The position numbers were made by a program, and so were the translations under genes. DNA of 64,000 nt from contig CP040003.1 of NCBI GenBank assembly GCA_005697215.1, positions 558,001 to 622,000 on the forward strand. The letters are read 5' to 3'. A model generated the notes under the pieces. The model saw nothing but the letters and a program-made list of their open reading frames with translations, made no database searches and was not told where the DNA came from. Origin of the DNA: Candidatus Saccharibacteria bacterium oral taxon 488 (GTDB lineage Bacteria > Patescibacteriota > Saccharimonadia > Saccharimonadales > Saccharimonadaceae). Below, one piece after another: positions 31,998 to 40,235 of this stretch. Positions within the stretch are counted from its first letter, which is position 1. The number at the start of each line of letters is the position of its first letter.

Positions 31998-33093
31998 CGG
32001 CGACGACCTTTCGGTAGAATAGATAAATGTAGCACGCCGAGGCAACAATCGAGAACGCCACCAACATCAACGCCACGAGCGGCACCAGCGGCAACCAGTT
32101 CAACGCCGGTATCACCGTTTTGAGTGCGCCATCAATCGTAATAACCGGAATAAGCACCGCCGCCCAAACCACGGCGAGCACCAGCAGCAGCCACATTAAT
32201 CGCAGCAAGATCCGCATCCGCCGCCCTAGTACAACGTCTGAAGCCAGTCGCGCTGCTTCTAGTGGATACATCCCCGGTAGGGTAATAATTACCATAGCGA
32301 ACAACGTACTCGTCAGCCAATATATCGACAAGGTGACGATTAATATGGTGGCGCCGGCCGCCAACATCAACACCACCGTCTGCTGCAACATGCCTGACGT
32401 GTCCGCCGCTCCGTAAATAATGACCGCTATCGCTGCTGGTAATAATTGAATGAGCGCGATAAACACTAGGACCGACAGGGCGATGACCGGCGCGCCCGCA
32501 TTATACAACCCATCGCGAATCTTTGGACGCTTACCGACAATTACGCCGCGAACCAGCCAAATCGTCGTCAGCCATATATACAGCCCGATCAGCGCGCCAA
32601 TAACCTGCTGCGACGATGCTACGCCACCCGTCGAACCACCGAGCTGATTGGTAACCACGCCAGTAAATAGCATCAACGTCGGCACAATAGTGCCCAGGGC
32701 GCCCCCCTGATTCGTTCCATTGATCGTATCCTTTAGCTGCTGATATGTGTCTTGTGAAATCAACCCCGACAGCAACACACCCAGCACCGCGTATATCGCC
32801 GTCAACCCAACGAATATCCGCCAGTGCTTTCGCATCAGTTGCCATGCTTGTTTGGTCAGCGCAAAGTAGCCTGGCAACTTGAGCGAACGACGATAGTCAC
32901 GTCGCTTGGTCACTCGAAAACTACGGTGCGGCCGACGGCGGAGAAAGGCTTGGCGGCGCTGCGTTAGTCGCTGCCAAGCCTTATTAAGCCTCTCTTTTAA
33001 CGATACTGTTTTCTTTGTCGCGGCGCGACTATCTGCTTTTGAAGTTGCTCGTTTACGCCGCGTGGTGTGTTGTTTTTTGGTTGACTTCGTCAT
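31978..33093 (-). CDS. Polytopic membrane protein with a basic N-terminal tail, 371 aa
   Basis: Not recognised. Residues 1-75 are strongly basic (many Lys and Arg, no acidic patch), suited to binding nucleic acid or the membrane surface. Six hydrophobic spans follow from about residue 90 (IFVGLTAIYAVLGVLLSGL) to 362, with an amphipathic PLEAARLASDVVLGRRMRILLRL loop between spans 4 and 5. That loop resembles the coupling helix of YciC/DUF975-like membrane proteins. It lies two bases after htpX and overlaps ligA, so the three are co-transcribed. Confidence 0.72.
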   Translation of the reverse strand: MTKSTKKQHTTRRKRATSKADSRAATKKTVSLKERLNKAWQRLTQRRQAFLRRRPHRSFRVTKRRDYRRSLKLPGYFALTKQAWQLMRKHWRIFVGLTAIYAVLGVLLSGLISQDTYQQLKDTINGTNQGGALGTIVPTLMLFTGVVTNQLGGSTGGVASSQQVIGALIGLYIWLTTIWLVRGVIVGKRPKIRDGLYNAGAPVIALSVLVFIALIQLLPAAIAVIIYGAADTSGMLQQTVVLMLAAGATILIVTLSIYWLTSTLFAMVIITLPGMYPLEAARLASDVVLGRRMRILLRLMWLLLVLAVVWAAVLIPVITIDGALKTVIPALNWLPLVPLVALMLVAFSIVASACYIYLFYRKVVADDSAPA

Positions 33094-33095
33094 GA

Positions 33096-33971
33096 TTACA
33101 TCTTCGTTGCATTACTTCGCAGGCGTGCGATTCGATCTTCTAGTGGCGGATGGGTGCTAAATAACTTTGAGAAAAAGCCAGGACGCAGCGGATTATTCAT
33201 AAACAAGTTCGCTGTTGAGGTGCTCTGCTTGCGCATTGGCCGACCATAACTTTGTAACTTCTCCAGTGCCATCGCCAGCCCCTCCGAGTCGCGAGTCAAT
33301 AATGCACCCGAAGCGTCCGCAAGATACTCGCGCTGGCGGCTGACTGCCAGTTGCGTAATCGTTGCTAAAATCGGTGCCAAGATTACTACTATAATACCCA
33401 CGACGTAGACAATCGGGCTGGTATCCCCGTCATCATCATCGCCATATATCATCATCCGGAGTGCGATATCAGCAAGCAACCCAATGGCACTCACCAACCC
33501 AAAGGCAATCATACTAACGCGAATATCGTAATTACGCACATGGCTCATCTCGTGCGCCATCACCGCCTCGAGTTCGCGCTTGTCCATAACTTCTAGCAGC
33601 CCAGTAGTCGCACCGACGATAGCGTGCTTTGGATCGCGGCCGGTTGCAAAGGCATTTGGTGCCGGGTCGTCAATGATATAGACTTTTGGCATCGGCATGC
33701 CGGAAGCAATCGCGAGGTTTTCTACTACTCGCCACAGCTCCGGCGCATCCTTCTTTTCAATCTGCTGCGCACCGCTCATCGCCATGGCCAATTTACCAGC
33801 GATATAATATTGTAACCACGCATAAAGCAGCGCACAACCGACAATGATCAACGACAATGAATAGTTCCGTAGATACATACCGACCAGTACACCGATTACG
33901 CCGATAATCGCCACAAACACTGCCATGATCAGCACGGTGTTTCGCTTATTATGAGAAATTGCACTATACAT
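33096..33971 (-). CDS. htpX: HtpX-like M48 membrane zinc metalloprotease
   Basis: Degrades misfolded membrane proteins. Two N-terminal spans (about residues 13-55), the zinc motif HEMSH in VMAHEMSHVRNYD (near 140), two further spans, and the third ligand Glu in REYLADASGA (near 215). NPLRPGFFSKLFSTHPPLEDRIARL ends the catalytic domain in the usual way. The 291 aa length is typical. It is next to lemA, a pairing found in very many bacteria. The mRNA should be leaderless. Confidence 0.94.
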   Translation of the reverse strand: MYSAISHNKRNTVLIMAVFVAIIGVIGVLVGMYLRNYSLSLIIVGCALLYAWLQYYIAGKLAMAMSGAQQIEKKDAPELWRVVENLAIASGMPMPKVYIIDDPAPNAFATGRDPKHAIVGATTGLLEVMDKRELEAVMAHEMSHVRNYDIRVSMIAFGLVSAIGLLADIALRMMIYGDDDDGDTSPIVYVVGIIVVILAPILATITQLAVSRQREYLADASGALLTRDSEGLAMALEKLQSYGRPMRKQSTSTANLFMNNPLRPGFFSKLFSTHPPLEDRIARLRSNATKM

Positions 33972-33977
33972 GTAGTT

Positions 33978-33986
33978 ATTATACCA
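33978..33986 (-). promoter_or_regulatory. Extended -10 promoter of htpX, leaderless
   Basis: TGGTATAAT on the minus strand, then 6 bases (AACTAC) and the ATG. It follows directly on the lemA terminator. Confidence 0.7.
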
Positions 33987-34016
33987 AAAACCGCCCGCCG
34001 AAAATAGGCGAGCGGC
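33986..34016 (-). terminator. Intrinsic terminator of lemA
   Basis: Minus-strand hairpin CCGCTCGCC, loop TATTTTC, GGCGGGCGG (one mismatch) followed by TTTTT. Confidence 0.75.
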
Positions 34017-34042
34017 TTAGTTCAGGCAAAGATTATCCTGCC

Positions 34043-34612
34043 TTAGAATTTCACCTCGACTGGATTCTCAACACTTGCTCGATCAGCAACCTCAAAGAAC
34101 TCCTTGGCCTGGAAGCCGAACATGCCGGCAACCATGTTAGCCGGGAACCTTTGAATCCTTGTGTTCAGATCGCGAACGCCGCCATTATAAAAGCGACGCG
34201 ATGCCTGAATCTTATCCTCAGTGTCAACCAGTTCTTGCTGTAGCTGCAAGAAATTCTCATTAGCCTTTAGTTCTGGATATGCCTCAGCGACAGCGAACAG
34301 GCTCTTTAGGGCGCCCTCTAACATATTCTCCGCCTGAGCCGTATCAGCCACGCCCTTGGCACCCATAATGGCCGATCGCGCTTCAGTGACTTTCTCAAAC
34401 ACTTCTTTCTCGTGCGTAGCGTAGCCCTTGACTGAGTTAACCAGGTTTGGAATCAAGTCAGTCCGGCGTTTGAGCTGGACAGTGATATCACTCCATGCTT
34501 CCTCGACGCGGTTACGCAGCGTCACCAGTCCGTTGTACGTACCGATCAAAAACGCCACGATCAGAACGATAACGACACCAACGATAATTAAGGTTATTAT
34601 TACTGCATCCAT
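34043..34612 (-). CDS. lemA: LemA family protein
   Basis: A 189 aa single-span protein with the LemA helical bundle outside or beneath the membrane. The N-terminal helix (about 4-24) ends in GTYNGLVTLRNRVEEAWSDI, then VQLKRRTDLIPNLVNSVKGY, the hallmark of the family. ARRFYNGGVRDLN-type sequence (here SRRFYNGGVRDLN) and FPANMVAGMFGF complete it. The function is unknown in bacteria at large. Transcribed with a leader carrying AAGGAGAA. Confidence 0.95.
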   Translation of the reverse strand: MDAVIITLIIVGVVIVLIVAFLIGTYNGLVTLRNRVEEAWSDITVQLKRRTDLIPNLVNSVKGYATHEKEVFEKVTEARSAIMGAKGVADTAQAENMLEGALKSLFAVAEAYPELKANENFLQLQQELVDTEDKIQASRRFYNGGVRDLNTRIQRFPANMVAGMFGFQAKEFFEVADRASVENPVEVKF

Positions 34613-34649
34613 GTTCTATTCTCCTTATGGTTAGTACCTTATACACATA

Positions 34650-34658
34650 ATTATACCA
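34650..34658 (-). promoter_or_regulatory. Extended -10 promoter of lemA
   Basis: TGGTATAAT on the minus strand. It leaves a leader of about 30 bases with a Shine-Dalgarno, in contrast to the leaderless neighbours. Confidence 0.6.
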
Positions 34659-34700
34659 TACACACGGGTCGTATAGCAGCAAAATCATGCCAACTCATTG

Positions 34701-34730
34701 TTGACACGCAGCTCATCATAGTCGTATACT
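34701..34730 (+). promoter_or_regulatory. Promoter of the AbrB-ABC exporter operon
   Basis: TTGACA (perfect -35), 18 bases, TATACT. The predicted start of transcription, around 34737, lies inside the palindrome described next. Confidence 0.75.
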
Positions 34731-34734
34731 TATT

Positions 34735-34755
34735 CATATAAATCATATTTATATG
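34735..34755 (+). promoter_or_regulatory. Palindromic operator, probably bound by the AbrB-like protein
   Basis: A perfect inverted repeat with 9 base arms, CATATAAAT and ATTTATATG, around CAT. It covers the start of transcription of the operon whose first gene encodes a DNA-binding protein, so autorepression is the simplest reading. Confidence 0.65.
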
Positions 34756-34770
34756 AAAGAAAGGAATTAT

Positions 34771-34986
34771 ATGACAAAACCAAAGAGTAGACATGCTTGG
34801 ACAGTCAAGGTTGGCGAACGCGGGCAAATTGTGATACCCAAAGAGGCACGAGATATTTTTAATATCAAGCCTGGCGATACACTTATCATGCTCGGCGACA
34901 AGCAGCAAGGGATTGCTATTCCGACTAAGAATAAAGTCATTGATACAATCACCGCCGTGCTCAATGATACGGAGATGAAATCATGA
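34771..34986 (+). CDS. AbrB/MazE-like (SpoVT-AbrB) DNA-binding protein
   Basis: A 71 aa swapped-hairpin regulator. VGERGQIVIPKEARDIFNIKPGDTL is the complete AbrB domain (residues about 14-38). The ATG at 34771 has AAAGGA seven bases before it, so it is preferred over the ATG at 34753, which lies inside the operator. The stop overlaps the ABC ATPase start (ATGA). Its likely job is to control this exporter operon. It resembles a MazE antitoxin in fold but no toxin is beside it. Confidence 0.88.
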   Translation: MTKPKSRHAWTVKVGERGQIVIPKEARDIFNIKPGDTLIMLGDKQQGIAIPTKNKVIDTITAVLNDTEMKS

Positions 34987-35708
34987 ATGCAATCACTGCG
35001 ACCAACTTAACAAAACGCTACGGTGACTTTGTCGCAGTCGACAGCCTTAATCTATCAATTGAAAAGGGTGAGTTATTTTCACTACTTGGTGTCAATGGTG
35101 CGGGTAAGACGACATTGATTAAAATGTTATCTTGCTTAAGCCAACCAACACAAGGTGATGCTATTTTACTCGGCAATAGTATTACCGAAAAACCTCAGGC
35201 AGTCAAACAGATGATCAACGTTTCACCGCAAGAAACTGCTGTAGCTGGTAATTTATCAGTCCGCGAGAATCTCGAACTGATCGCTGGACTCTACGGACAA
35301 TCTGCTCATAACGCCAGTGAGAGCGCCTCGCGTATGGCAAGCCAATTCAAGCTCGAAACTGTCGAACATAAAAAAGCTAAGCATTTGTCTGGCGGCATGC
35401 AGCGACGCCTGTCGATCGCCATGGCACTCATCTCAAATCCAAAAATATTATTCATTGACGAACCAACGCTAGGTCTTGATATTTTTTCGCGCCGTGAGTT
35501 ATGGGAGGCGATCCAGTTGCTCAAAGGTACAGTGACGACGCTGCTCACAACTCACTATCTCGAGGAAATTGAAGCATTGTCTGATCGTGTCGGCGTTATG
35601 GCGCGCGGCAAGCTCGTGGCAATCGGTACAGTAGCAGAACTGCAAAAACAAACTAATACACGCACCCTTGAGGATGCGTTTGTCGCACTTGTAGGAGATA
35701 TTCGATGA
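34983..35708 (+). CDS. ABC-2 type exporter, ATP-binding subunit
   Basis: A 241 aa DrrA/CcmA-like ATPase. Walker A GVNGAGKTT (near residue 36), Q-loop VSPQETAVA, signature LSGGMQRR (near 137), Walker B ILFIDEPTLGLD and switch His in LLTTHYLEE are all intact. It forms a dimer under the permease encoded next, with which it overlaps by 4 bases. Such exporters carry drugs, bacteriocins or lipids; the substrate is not visible. Confidence 0.94.
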   Translation: MNAITATNLTKRYGDFVAVDSLNLSIEKGELFSLLGVNGAGKTTLIKMLSCLSQPTQGDAILLGNSITEKPQAVKQMINVSPQETAVAGNLSVRENLELIAGLYGQSAHNASESASRMASQFKLETVEHKKAKHLSGGMQRRLSIAMALISNPKILFIDEPTLGLDIFSRRELWEAIQLLKGTVTTLLTTHYLEEIEALSDRVGVMARGKLVAIGTVAELQKQTNTRTLEDAFVALVGDIR

Positions 35709-36454
35709 GAGCTTTACTATTTGCTAAACGCTGTACAAAAGAAGTTGTACGCGATCCGATCAATCTATTCTTTGGATTAGTCTTTCCACTCGTTTTGCTT
35801 GGACTGCTCTCTATTATAGATGCCAGCATTCCCGCCGAAGCCAATAACACTATGTTTGCCATCAGAAATTTGGCACCAGGTATCGCAATGTTCGGTACGG
35901 CATTCCTAGCACTATTCTCAGGTATGCTCCTAGCAAAAGACCGAACTTCATCATTCCTGATGCGTCTGTTTACCTCGCCTATGACAGCCCGAGATTTTAT
36001 CATTGGATACACAATTCCGATGATTATCATTGCTACCATGCAGGCAGTGATTACCCTCGTTATCGCCTGCTGTATCGGGCTCGACTTTTCAGTGCATATT
36101 ATTGGGGCAATCGTTATTACAACGGTAACGTCGCTTCTATTTGTTGGATGTGGGTTATTCTTCGGCAGTCTCATTAACGAGCGAGCAGTTGGCGGTATAT
36201 GTGGCGCCCTGCTCACCAATGTCGCTGGCTGGCTGTCGGGCGTATTTGTCCCGGTTGATCTCATCGGCGGTGGCTTTAAAATGGTTGCGGAAGCACTGCC
36301 ATTTTACCACAGTGTTGCCGCCATTAAAGGCAGCATTGAGGGGAATTGGCAAGTCATCACACCACATCTACTGATTGTTTTGTGTTATACCACCGTTATC
36401 TTTACACTCGCCATCTATATCTTTCGGCGAAAGATGACCGGACGAAACACCTAA
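35705..36454 (+). CDS. ABC-2 type exporter, membrane subunit
   Basis: A 249 aa protein with six spans in the ABC-2 order: a first span near residues 20-40, a large extracellular loop (SIIDASIPAEANN), and the family segment FLMRLFTSPMTARDFIIGY before span 3. The last spans end with IYIFRRKMTGRNT. It is the last gene before an intrinsic terminator. Confidence 0.9.
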   Translation: MRALLFAKRCTKEVVRDPINLFFGLVFPLVLLGLLSIIDASIPAEANNTMFAIRNLAPGIAMFGTAFLALFSGMLLAKDRTSSFLMRLFTSPMTARDFIIGYTIPMIIIATMQAVITLVIACCIGLDFSVHIIGAIVITTVTSLLFVGCGLFFGSLINERAVGGICGALLTNVAGWLSGVFVPVDLIGGGFKMVAEALPFYHSVAAIKGSIEGNWQVITPHLLIVLCYTTVIFTLAIYIFRRKMTGRNT

Positions 36455-36496
36455 TTTATCTGGATCTGGCACCCTAGAATTCAACTATCCATAACG

Positions 36497-36524
36497 AAAG
36501 CCGCCCTTTATCGGCGGCTTTTGT
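36497..36524. terminator. Bidirectional intrinsic terminator between the ABC operon and tRNA-Leu
   Basis: AAAGCCGCC, loop, GGCGGCTTT with TTTTG to the right. It ends the exporter operon on the plus strand, and with a shorter U run the tRNA on the minus strand. Confidence 0.75.
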
Positions 36525-36532
36525 AACAATTG

Positions 36533-36618
36533 TGGTGCGCGAGGCGGGAATCGAACCCGCACGACTTTTGGTCAAGGGATTTTAAGTCCCTCGCGTCTAC
36601 CAATTCCGCCACTCGCGC
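36533..36618 (-). tRNA. tRNA-Leu (UAA)
   Basis: Acceptor GCGCGAG/CTCGCGC, long variable arm as in class II tRNAs, TTCGATTC in the T loop, and anticodon loop CTTAAAA giving UAA (36582-36584). The 3' ACCA is encoded. 86 nt. Confidence 0.95.
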
Positions 36619-36626
36619 CTATCCGT

Positions 36627-36634
36627 AGTATACT
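36627..36634. promoter_or_regulatory. Shared palindromic -10 for tRNA-Leu (minus) and serine hydrolase (plus)
   Basis: AGTATACT reads as TATACT on both strands. On plus it is 6 bases before the ATG at 36641; on minus it is 8 bases before the tRNA 5' end, so the pre-tRNA would have almost no leader. Confidence 0.6.
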
Positions 36635-36640
36635 ATATTT

Positions 36641-37231
36641 ATGCGGCAAATTGTACACATCCACGGCGGCAATACGTTCAATAGTTATGCGCAATATCTT
36701 GAGACACTCAAAAATGACTCCATTCGGTACGAGCGACTGCTCTACACACCAACATGGCGTAAATGGTTGGCCCAAGAAATAGATGATGCCGACGTCTTGC
36801 TACCCAGTATGCCAAACAAACAAAATGCCCAATATGAAGAATGGAAAATCTACTTTAAGAAGATATTACCACTCCTGTGCGATGACGTTCATTTTGTCGG
36901 CAGTAGTCTCGGGGCAGTATTTTTAGCAAAGTACCTACACGAGAATCCTCTTAGTGTGCCAGTAAGCCAGCTGATTTTAGTCGCTGGTCCGTATGACGAC
37001 GAGACTAATGAGGACTTGGGTAATTTTAGGTTAAATAGTACCACAGGACTTGAACAGTCCGCCAAGGAAATCCACCTGTTTCACAGCACAGATGACCCCG
37101 TTGTACCATTTTCTGAACTTGCTAAATTTCAGCACGATTTACCGACCGCCAAGACGCATATTTTTGAAGACCGCAATCACTTTTTCCAACCAACTTTTCC
37201 AGAGTTGAAAGAATTGTTAGAGAAAAAATAG
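36641..37231 (+). CDS. RBBP9/YdeN-like serine hydrolase
   Basis: A 196 aa alpha/beta hydrolase. The opening VHIHGGNTF, the nucleophile in FVGSSLGAVFLAKYL (near residue 88), the Asp in HSTDDPVVPF (near 150) and the His in FEDRNHFFQ (near 178) form the triad. RBBP9-type proteins are small serine hydrolases of unknown bacterial substrate. The mRNA should be leaderless. Confidence 0.87.
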   Translation: MRQIVHIHGGNTFNSYAQYLETLKNDSIRYERLLYTPTWRKWLAQEIDDADVLLPSMPNKQNAQYEEWKIYFKKILPLLCDDVHFVGSSLGAVFLAKYLHENPLSVPVSQLILVAGPYDDETNEDLGNFRLNSTTGLEQSAKEIHLFHSTDDPVVPFSELAKFQHDLPTAKTHIFEDRNHFFQPTFPELKELLEKK

Positions 37232-37241
37232 AAAGGATATT

Positions 37242-37967
37242 ATGTTTGGATTATTTAAGAAGAAACCTAAAGCCATCAACGATAAAATATTGAAAGATAA
37301 TCTTATTGTCTCGCTACGAGAGCAACTAGAAAGTATGAATGAGTCAGATCGTATAACTATTGGTGGTCAAGAAATGTTCGAGTTTCTTATGCAACCGCAC
37401 AAAGACGATACAGAGCCGCGCCTTCCTATCCAAATATTTCTTTGCGTCTCCAGTATGCTCGCCGGTTATGCGACACAAATAGCAGCCCGTGCAGAAAGTC
37501 CTGAAAATATCCTTGAGATTGGCATGGAAGATGGTCAAAAATTCTACTTGGGCGATAAGATATTACAAAAGGTATTCTTAGAAACATATTCTCCTTGGTC
37601 ATTTGTTGGTGGCGGCATGGAACAAATCGGTAAAGTTAAAGTATTCAAAGCATTTGATATTCAAGAATGTGTTGGTCATAGTGCTCAAGTTATGGGTAGT
37701 GATGACTTCTATAACATTAGGGTTCCTAAGAATCATCAACCAGACGTACTAGCGCCCAAAGATTTTGCAGAATTGTGGAAAACCTGTTCAGAACATCTTA
37801 GCGCCATTGTACCTAATCAACAAGAATGGCCTGGTTGCTACGGCGTCGTGCTGCACCAAGCGATCATCCATGCAAAGGGTATCATCGACCCGAAAATAGC
37901 GCTCACTATCATCGCCGAAAGTATGCTTATCGCATCAAAACTAGACCTTCCTCTTAAAGAAAAATAG
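37242..37967 (+). CDS. Hypothetical protein, 241 aa
   Basis: Not recognised. It opens MFGLFKKKPKAIN, a basic amphipathic start often seen in peripheral membrane proteins. No membrane span, no cofactor motif. The middle is rich in Gly and aromatics (SPWSFVGGGMEQIGKVKVF) and the end is helical (IALTIIAESMLIASKLDLPL). GAAAGG lies well placed before the ATG, 10 bases after the serine hydrolase stop, so the pair is one operon. A + T is higher than in neighbouring minus-strand genes, which may point to later acquisition. Confidence 0.7.
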   Translation: MFGLFKKKPKAINDKILKDNLIVSLREQLESMNESDRITIGGQEMFEFLMQPHKDDTEPRLPIQIFLCVSSMLAGYATQIAARAESPENILEIGMEDGQKFYLGDKILQKVFLETYSPWSFVGGGMEQIGKVKVFKAFDIQECVGHSAQVMGSDDFYNIRVPKNHQPDVLAPKDFAELWKTCSEHLSAIVPNQQEWPGCYGVVLHQAIIHAKGIIDPKIALTIIAESMLIASKLDLPLKEK

Positions 37968-37987
37968 CCCCGCATAGGGACTATATT

Positions 37988-38061
37988 TGGAGGCACGTAC
38001 GAGAGTCGAACTCGTCTAAAAGGTTTTGCAGACCTCTGCGTAACCGCTCCGCCAACGCGCC
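37988..38061 (-). tRNA. tRNA-Cys (GCA)
   Basis: Acceptor GGCGCGT/ACGTGCC, U73 and encoded CCA, anticodon loop with GCA at 38027-38029, and TTCGACT in the T loop. 74 nt. U73 and GCA are the classical identity elements for cysteine. It is 13 bases downstream of tRNA-Leu(GAG), so the two are co-transcribed. Confidence 0.95.
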
Positions 38062-38074
38062 GCTCTGTTACATT

Positions 38075-38162
38075 TGGTGCGAGCGAGAAGACTTGAACTT
38101 CCACGAGCGTAATGCTCACTAGCCCCTCAAGCTAGCGCGTCTACCAATTCCGCCACGCCCGC
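38075..38162 (-). tRNA. tRNA-Leu (GAG)
   Basis: Acceptor GCGGGCG/CGCTCGC, class II long variable arm, anticodon stem CTAGC/GCTAG around TTGAGGG giving GAG (38126-38128). ACCA is encoded. 88 nt. Confidence 0.95.
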
Positions 38163-38175
38163 ATGACCACTTACC

Positions 38176-38203
38176 ATTATACCTGATTACGGTGTTTTGT
38201 AAA
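38176..38203 (-). promoter_or_regulatory. Promoter of the tRNA-Leu(GAG)-tRNA-Cys pair
   Basis: TTTACA, 16 bases, TATAAT on the minus strand, partly inside the end of the peptide-binding protein gene. The 5' leader would be about 7 bases. Confidence 0.6.
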
Positions 38204-39980
38204 CGGATTCGCGGCGAACTGTCCAGTAGATCACGTCGGCAAACCGATCGGTGGGATATACCAGCCGCATTGACTTATCAAGCGCCGACACGGAACGCAA
38301 GTGAATGTAATCCAGTTGCACTTGATATAGTGCGAGGGCCGGCACATCGGACTGCCAATGCTTGGTAAATGTTTGGTATTTGCTAACTCGTTGCTTGGCG
38401 CTTTGTTTGGTGCGACCTGCGGCGAGAGCATCATCGGCCACCGCGCTGTTATAGTTAGCAAAATTGAGACCGCCTTGATTGGCCTGTGACGAATGCCAGT
38501 AGGCAAAGACGTCAGCATCACCGCCCAGCACCAACTCATACAGTAGTACATCAAAGCCACGCGGCCGCAGGACGGACTGCAAAACGTTCTGCGAGGCATC
38601 ATTTGGATCAACCACCCGCAAGTCAACGGTGATGTGCAGCGTTTCCTGCCAAGCTTTTACTAATTCACGAGCAGTATTTTCAAAATCAGAGCCCTTGAGC
38701 GTCACGAACGACAATTGCAAAACCTGCTCACCCTTTTTACGCTGATTACCGACTACCTTCCACCCCTCTTCGTCCAGTAACTTTTTTGCTGCTTCTGTGT
38801 CATACGGCAAACGACCGGCCAGTTGCCCGTCTACTTGGTCGTCAAAAATTGGGCCGTGTAGTGGCTTCTTGGCAAAGGCAAACTTCTCGCGTAGCGCTTG
38901 GGTATTAATCGACTGGACCAGTGCTTGCCGAACTTTGCGCGAACTCACCACTTCGCTCTGGGTATTAAATAATGCATAAACGCCATCGTTAATAGCGTAC
39001 GACCGCGAGGCATACATGTGACGGATCTGGTCTGACTGAGCCATGTATGACAACTCCGGTGTAGCCATAATTTCACTCGTCTTGAGACCTTTGGTGATCT
39101 CGTCCCGCGTCGGATATACATACAGCTGAAAACGATCTAGCTTTGGCGCGCCATGATGATACTGCGAGTTAGCCACGAGATGAAGCACTTTTTTCGACCC
39201 TTCAGCATTGGCATTCTGTAGAATCCGCATAGCAAACGGCCCAGAGGTTACGGGCGACTTACCATAACCATGCTCGCGTAGCTCAGCCGGATTAACTTCA
39301 CTGAGGCTGTGCTGAGGTAAAATCGGAAAGGTGAGAGCGTGCATGAATGGTGCATACGGGGCTGGCAGAGTAAATTGTACTGTCCGCTCGTCAACCTGCT
39401 TGACGTTGATCGACTGCCAGCCGGTAATTGACGATTGTGTCCGTGCATCCTTGAGTAGATTAACAGTAAACACCACGTCGCGAGCATCCAGTGGCGCTCC
39501 GTCTGACCACCTGAGATTACGGCGCAATTTGACCGTGTACTCAGTCTCGGCCTCATTGACTGTGACCGACTCAGCGAGGTCCCCCTTGATATGTCCGGTC
39601 GTATCATAATTATAGAGACTCGCAAACATCAGTCGGGCCGCTGACTTTTCGGCACTACTACGAGCAAAGATTGGGTTCAGCGTCTCTAGCGGGCCCAGCA
39701 CACCCTCTGAATACGACCCACCCCTGGCTGGTGCGTTATGAGCGTACAATTCACGAAATGACAGCCACTGCACCATACTGATGGTAATCAATAGAATAAC
39801 CAGAAAGATCCACCCCAGGACATGCCGCTTGACTCCAGCCAAATGTTCGAGGCGCGAAGAGATAAACATATGCGTGTGACGCAAGGTCGTCTTGGTCAGT
39901 TTTTGCGCTTGCCCATCAAGATCTTTTGTTGCGAAGTCCAGTCGCAGAAATTTTTTCCAAGATGATTTTTTTGTGTCCAA
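38187..39980 (-). CDS. Membrane-anchored solute-binding protein, family 5 (peptide type)
   Basis: A 597 aa SBP_bac_5 protein. An N-terminal cytoplasmic tail of about 52 residues is followed by one membrane helix (VLGWIFLVILLITISMVQWL) instead of a lipobox. Then come the family segments: GGSYSEGVLGPLETLNPIF, NLRWSDGAPLDARDVVFTV (the family signature), GKSPVTSGPF, KVRQALVQSINTQAL and a terminal dyad domain. It should bind oligopeptides outside the cell. No permease or ATPase partner lies within the window. It follows secG with 10 bases between. Confidence 0.9.
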   Translation of the reverse strand: MDTKKSSWKKFLRLDFATKDLDGQAQKLTKTTLRHTHMFISSRLEHLAGVKRHVLGWIFLVILLITISMVQWLSFRELYAHNAPARGGSYSEGVLGPLETLNPIFARSSAEKSAARLMFASLYNYDTTGHIKGDLAESVTVNEAETEYTVKLRRNLRWSDGAPLDARDVVFTVNLLKDARTQSSITGWQSINVKQVDERTVQFTLPAPYAPFMHALTFPILPQHSLSEVNPAELREHGYGKSPVTSGPFAMRILQNANAEGSKKVLHLVANSQYHHGAPKLDRFQLYVYPTRDEITKGLKTSEIMATPELSYMAQSDQIRHMYASRSYAINDGVYALFNTQSEVVSSRKVRQALVQSINTQALREKFAFAKKPLHGPIFDDQVDGQLAGRLPYDTEAAKKLLDEEGWKVVGNQRKKGEQVLQLSFVTLKGSDFENTARELVKAWQETLHITVDLRVVDPNDASQNVLQSVLRPRGFDVLLYELVLGGDADVFAYWHSSQANQGGLNFANYNSAVADDALAAGRTKQSAKQRVSKYQTFTKHWQSDVPALALYQVQLDYIHLRSVSALDKSMRLVYPTDRFADVIYWTVRRESVYKTP

Positions 39981-39989
39981 GGCGTGCTC

Positions 39990-40226
39990 CTAGCCCTTCA
40001 GACTCGGCAACACCAAACTCGCCAAGATCGACAGCACGAACACAACAGCAAACACAATAGTCACATCAAACAAGTTCTTGTCAAAACCTCGCCGCGTGGT
40101 GAACAGCTCGCCCGACGAGCCAAAGCCTGCGCCTAGGCTCGCGCCACGCTGCTGCAACAATATGGCAATGATCATCAAAATGGCTGATCCTAATGTGACA
40201 TACGGCAAAATAGTATCAAGTGACAT
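39990..40226 (-). CDS. secG: Preprotein translocase subunit SecG
   Basis: A 78 aa two-span protein. The first helix (LPYVTLGSAILMIIAILLQ), the cytoplasmic RGASLGAGFGSSGELFTTRRGFDKNLF (the SecG signature) and the second helix are all present. It accelerates SecYEG export. AAGGAG lies before the ATG. Confidence 0.95.
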   Translation of the reverse strand: MSLDTILPYVTLGSAILMIIAILLQQRGASLGAGFGSSGELFTTRRGFDKNLFDVTIVFAVVFVLSILASLVLPSLKG

Positions 40227-40235
40227 GCTTTCTCC

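Noticed and set aside
34753..34770. ATG at 34753 as start of the AbrB-like protein
   Set aside because: It is part of the palindrome and lacks a ribosome site; the ATG at 34771 has AAAGGA at the right distance.
34753..34986. MazE-type antitoxin of a toxin-antitoxin pair
   Set aside because: The gene downstream is an ABC ATPase, not a MazF or PIN toxin.
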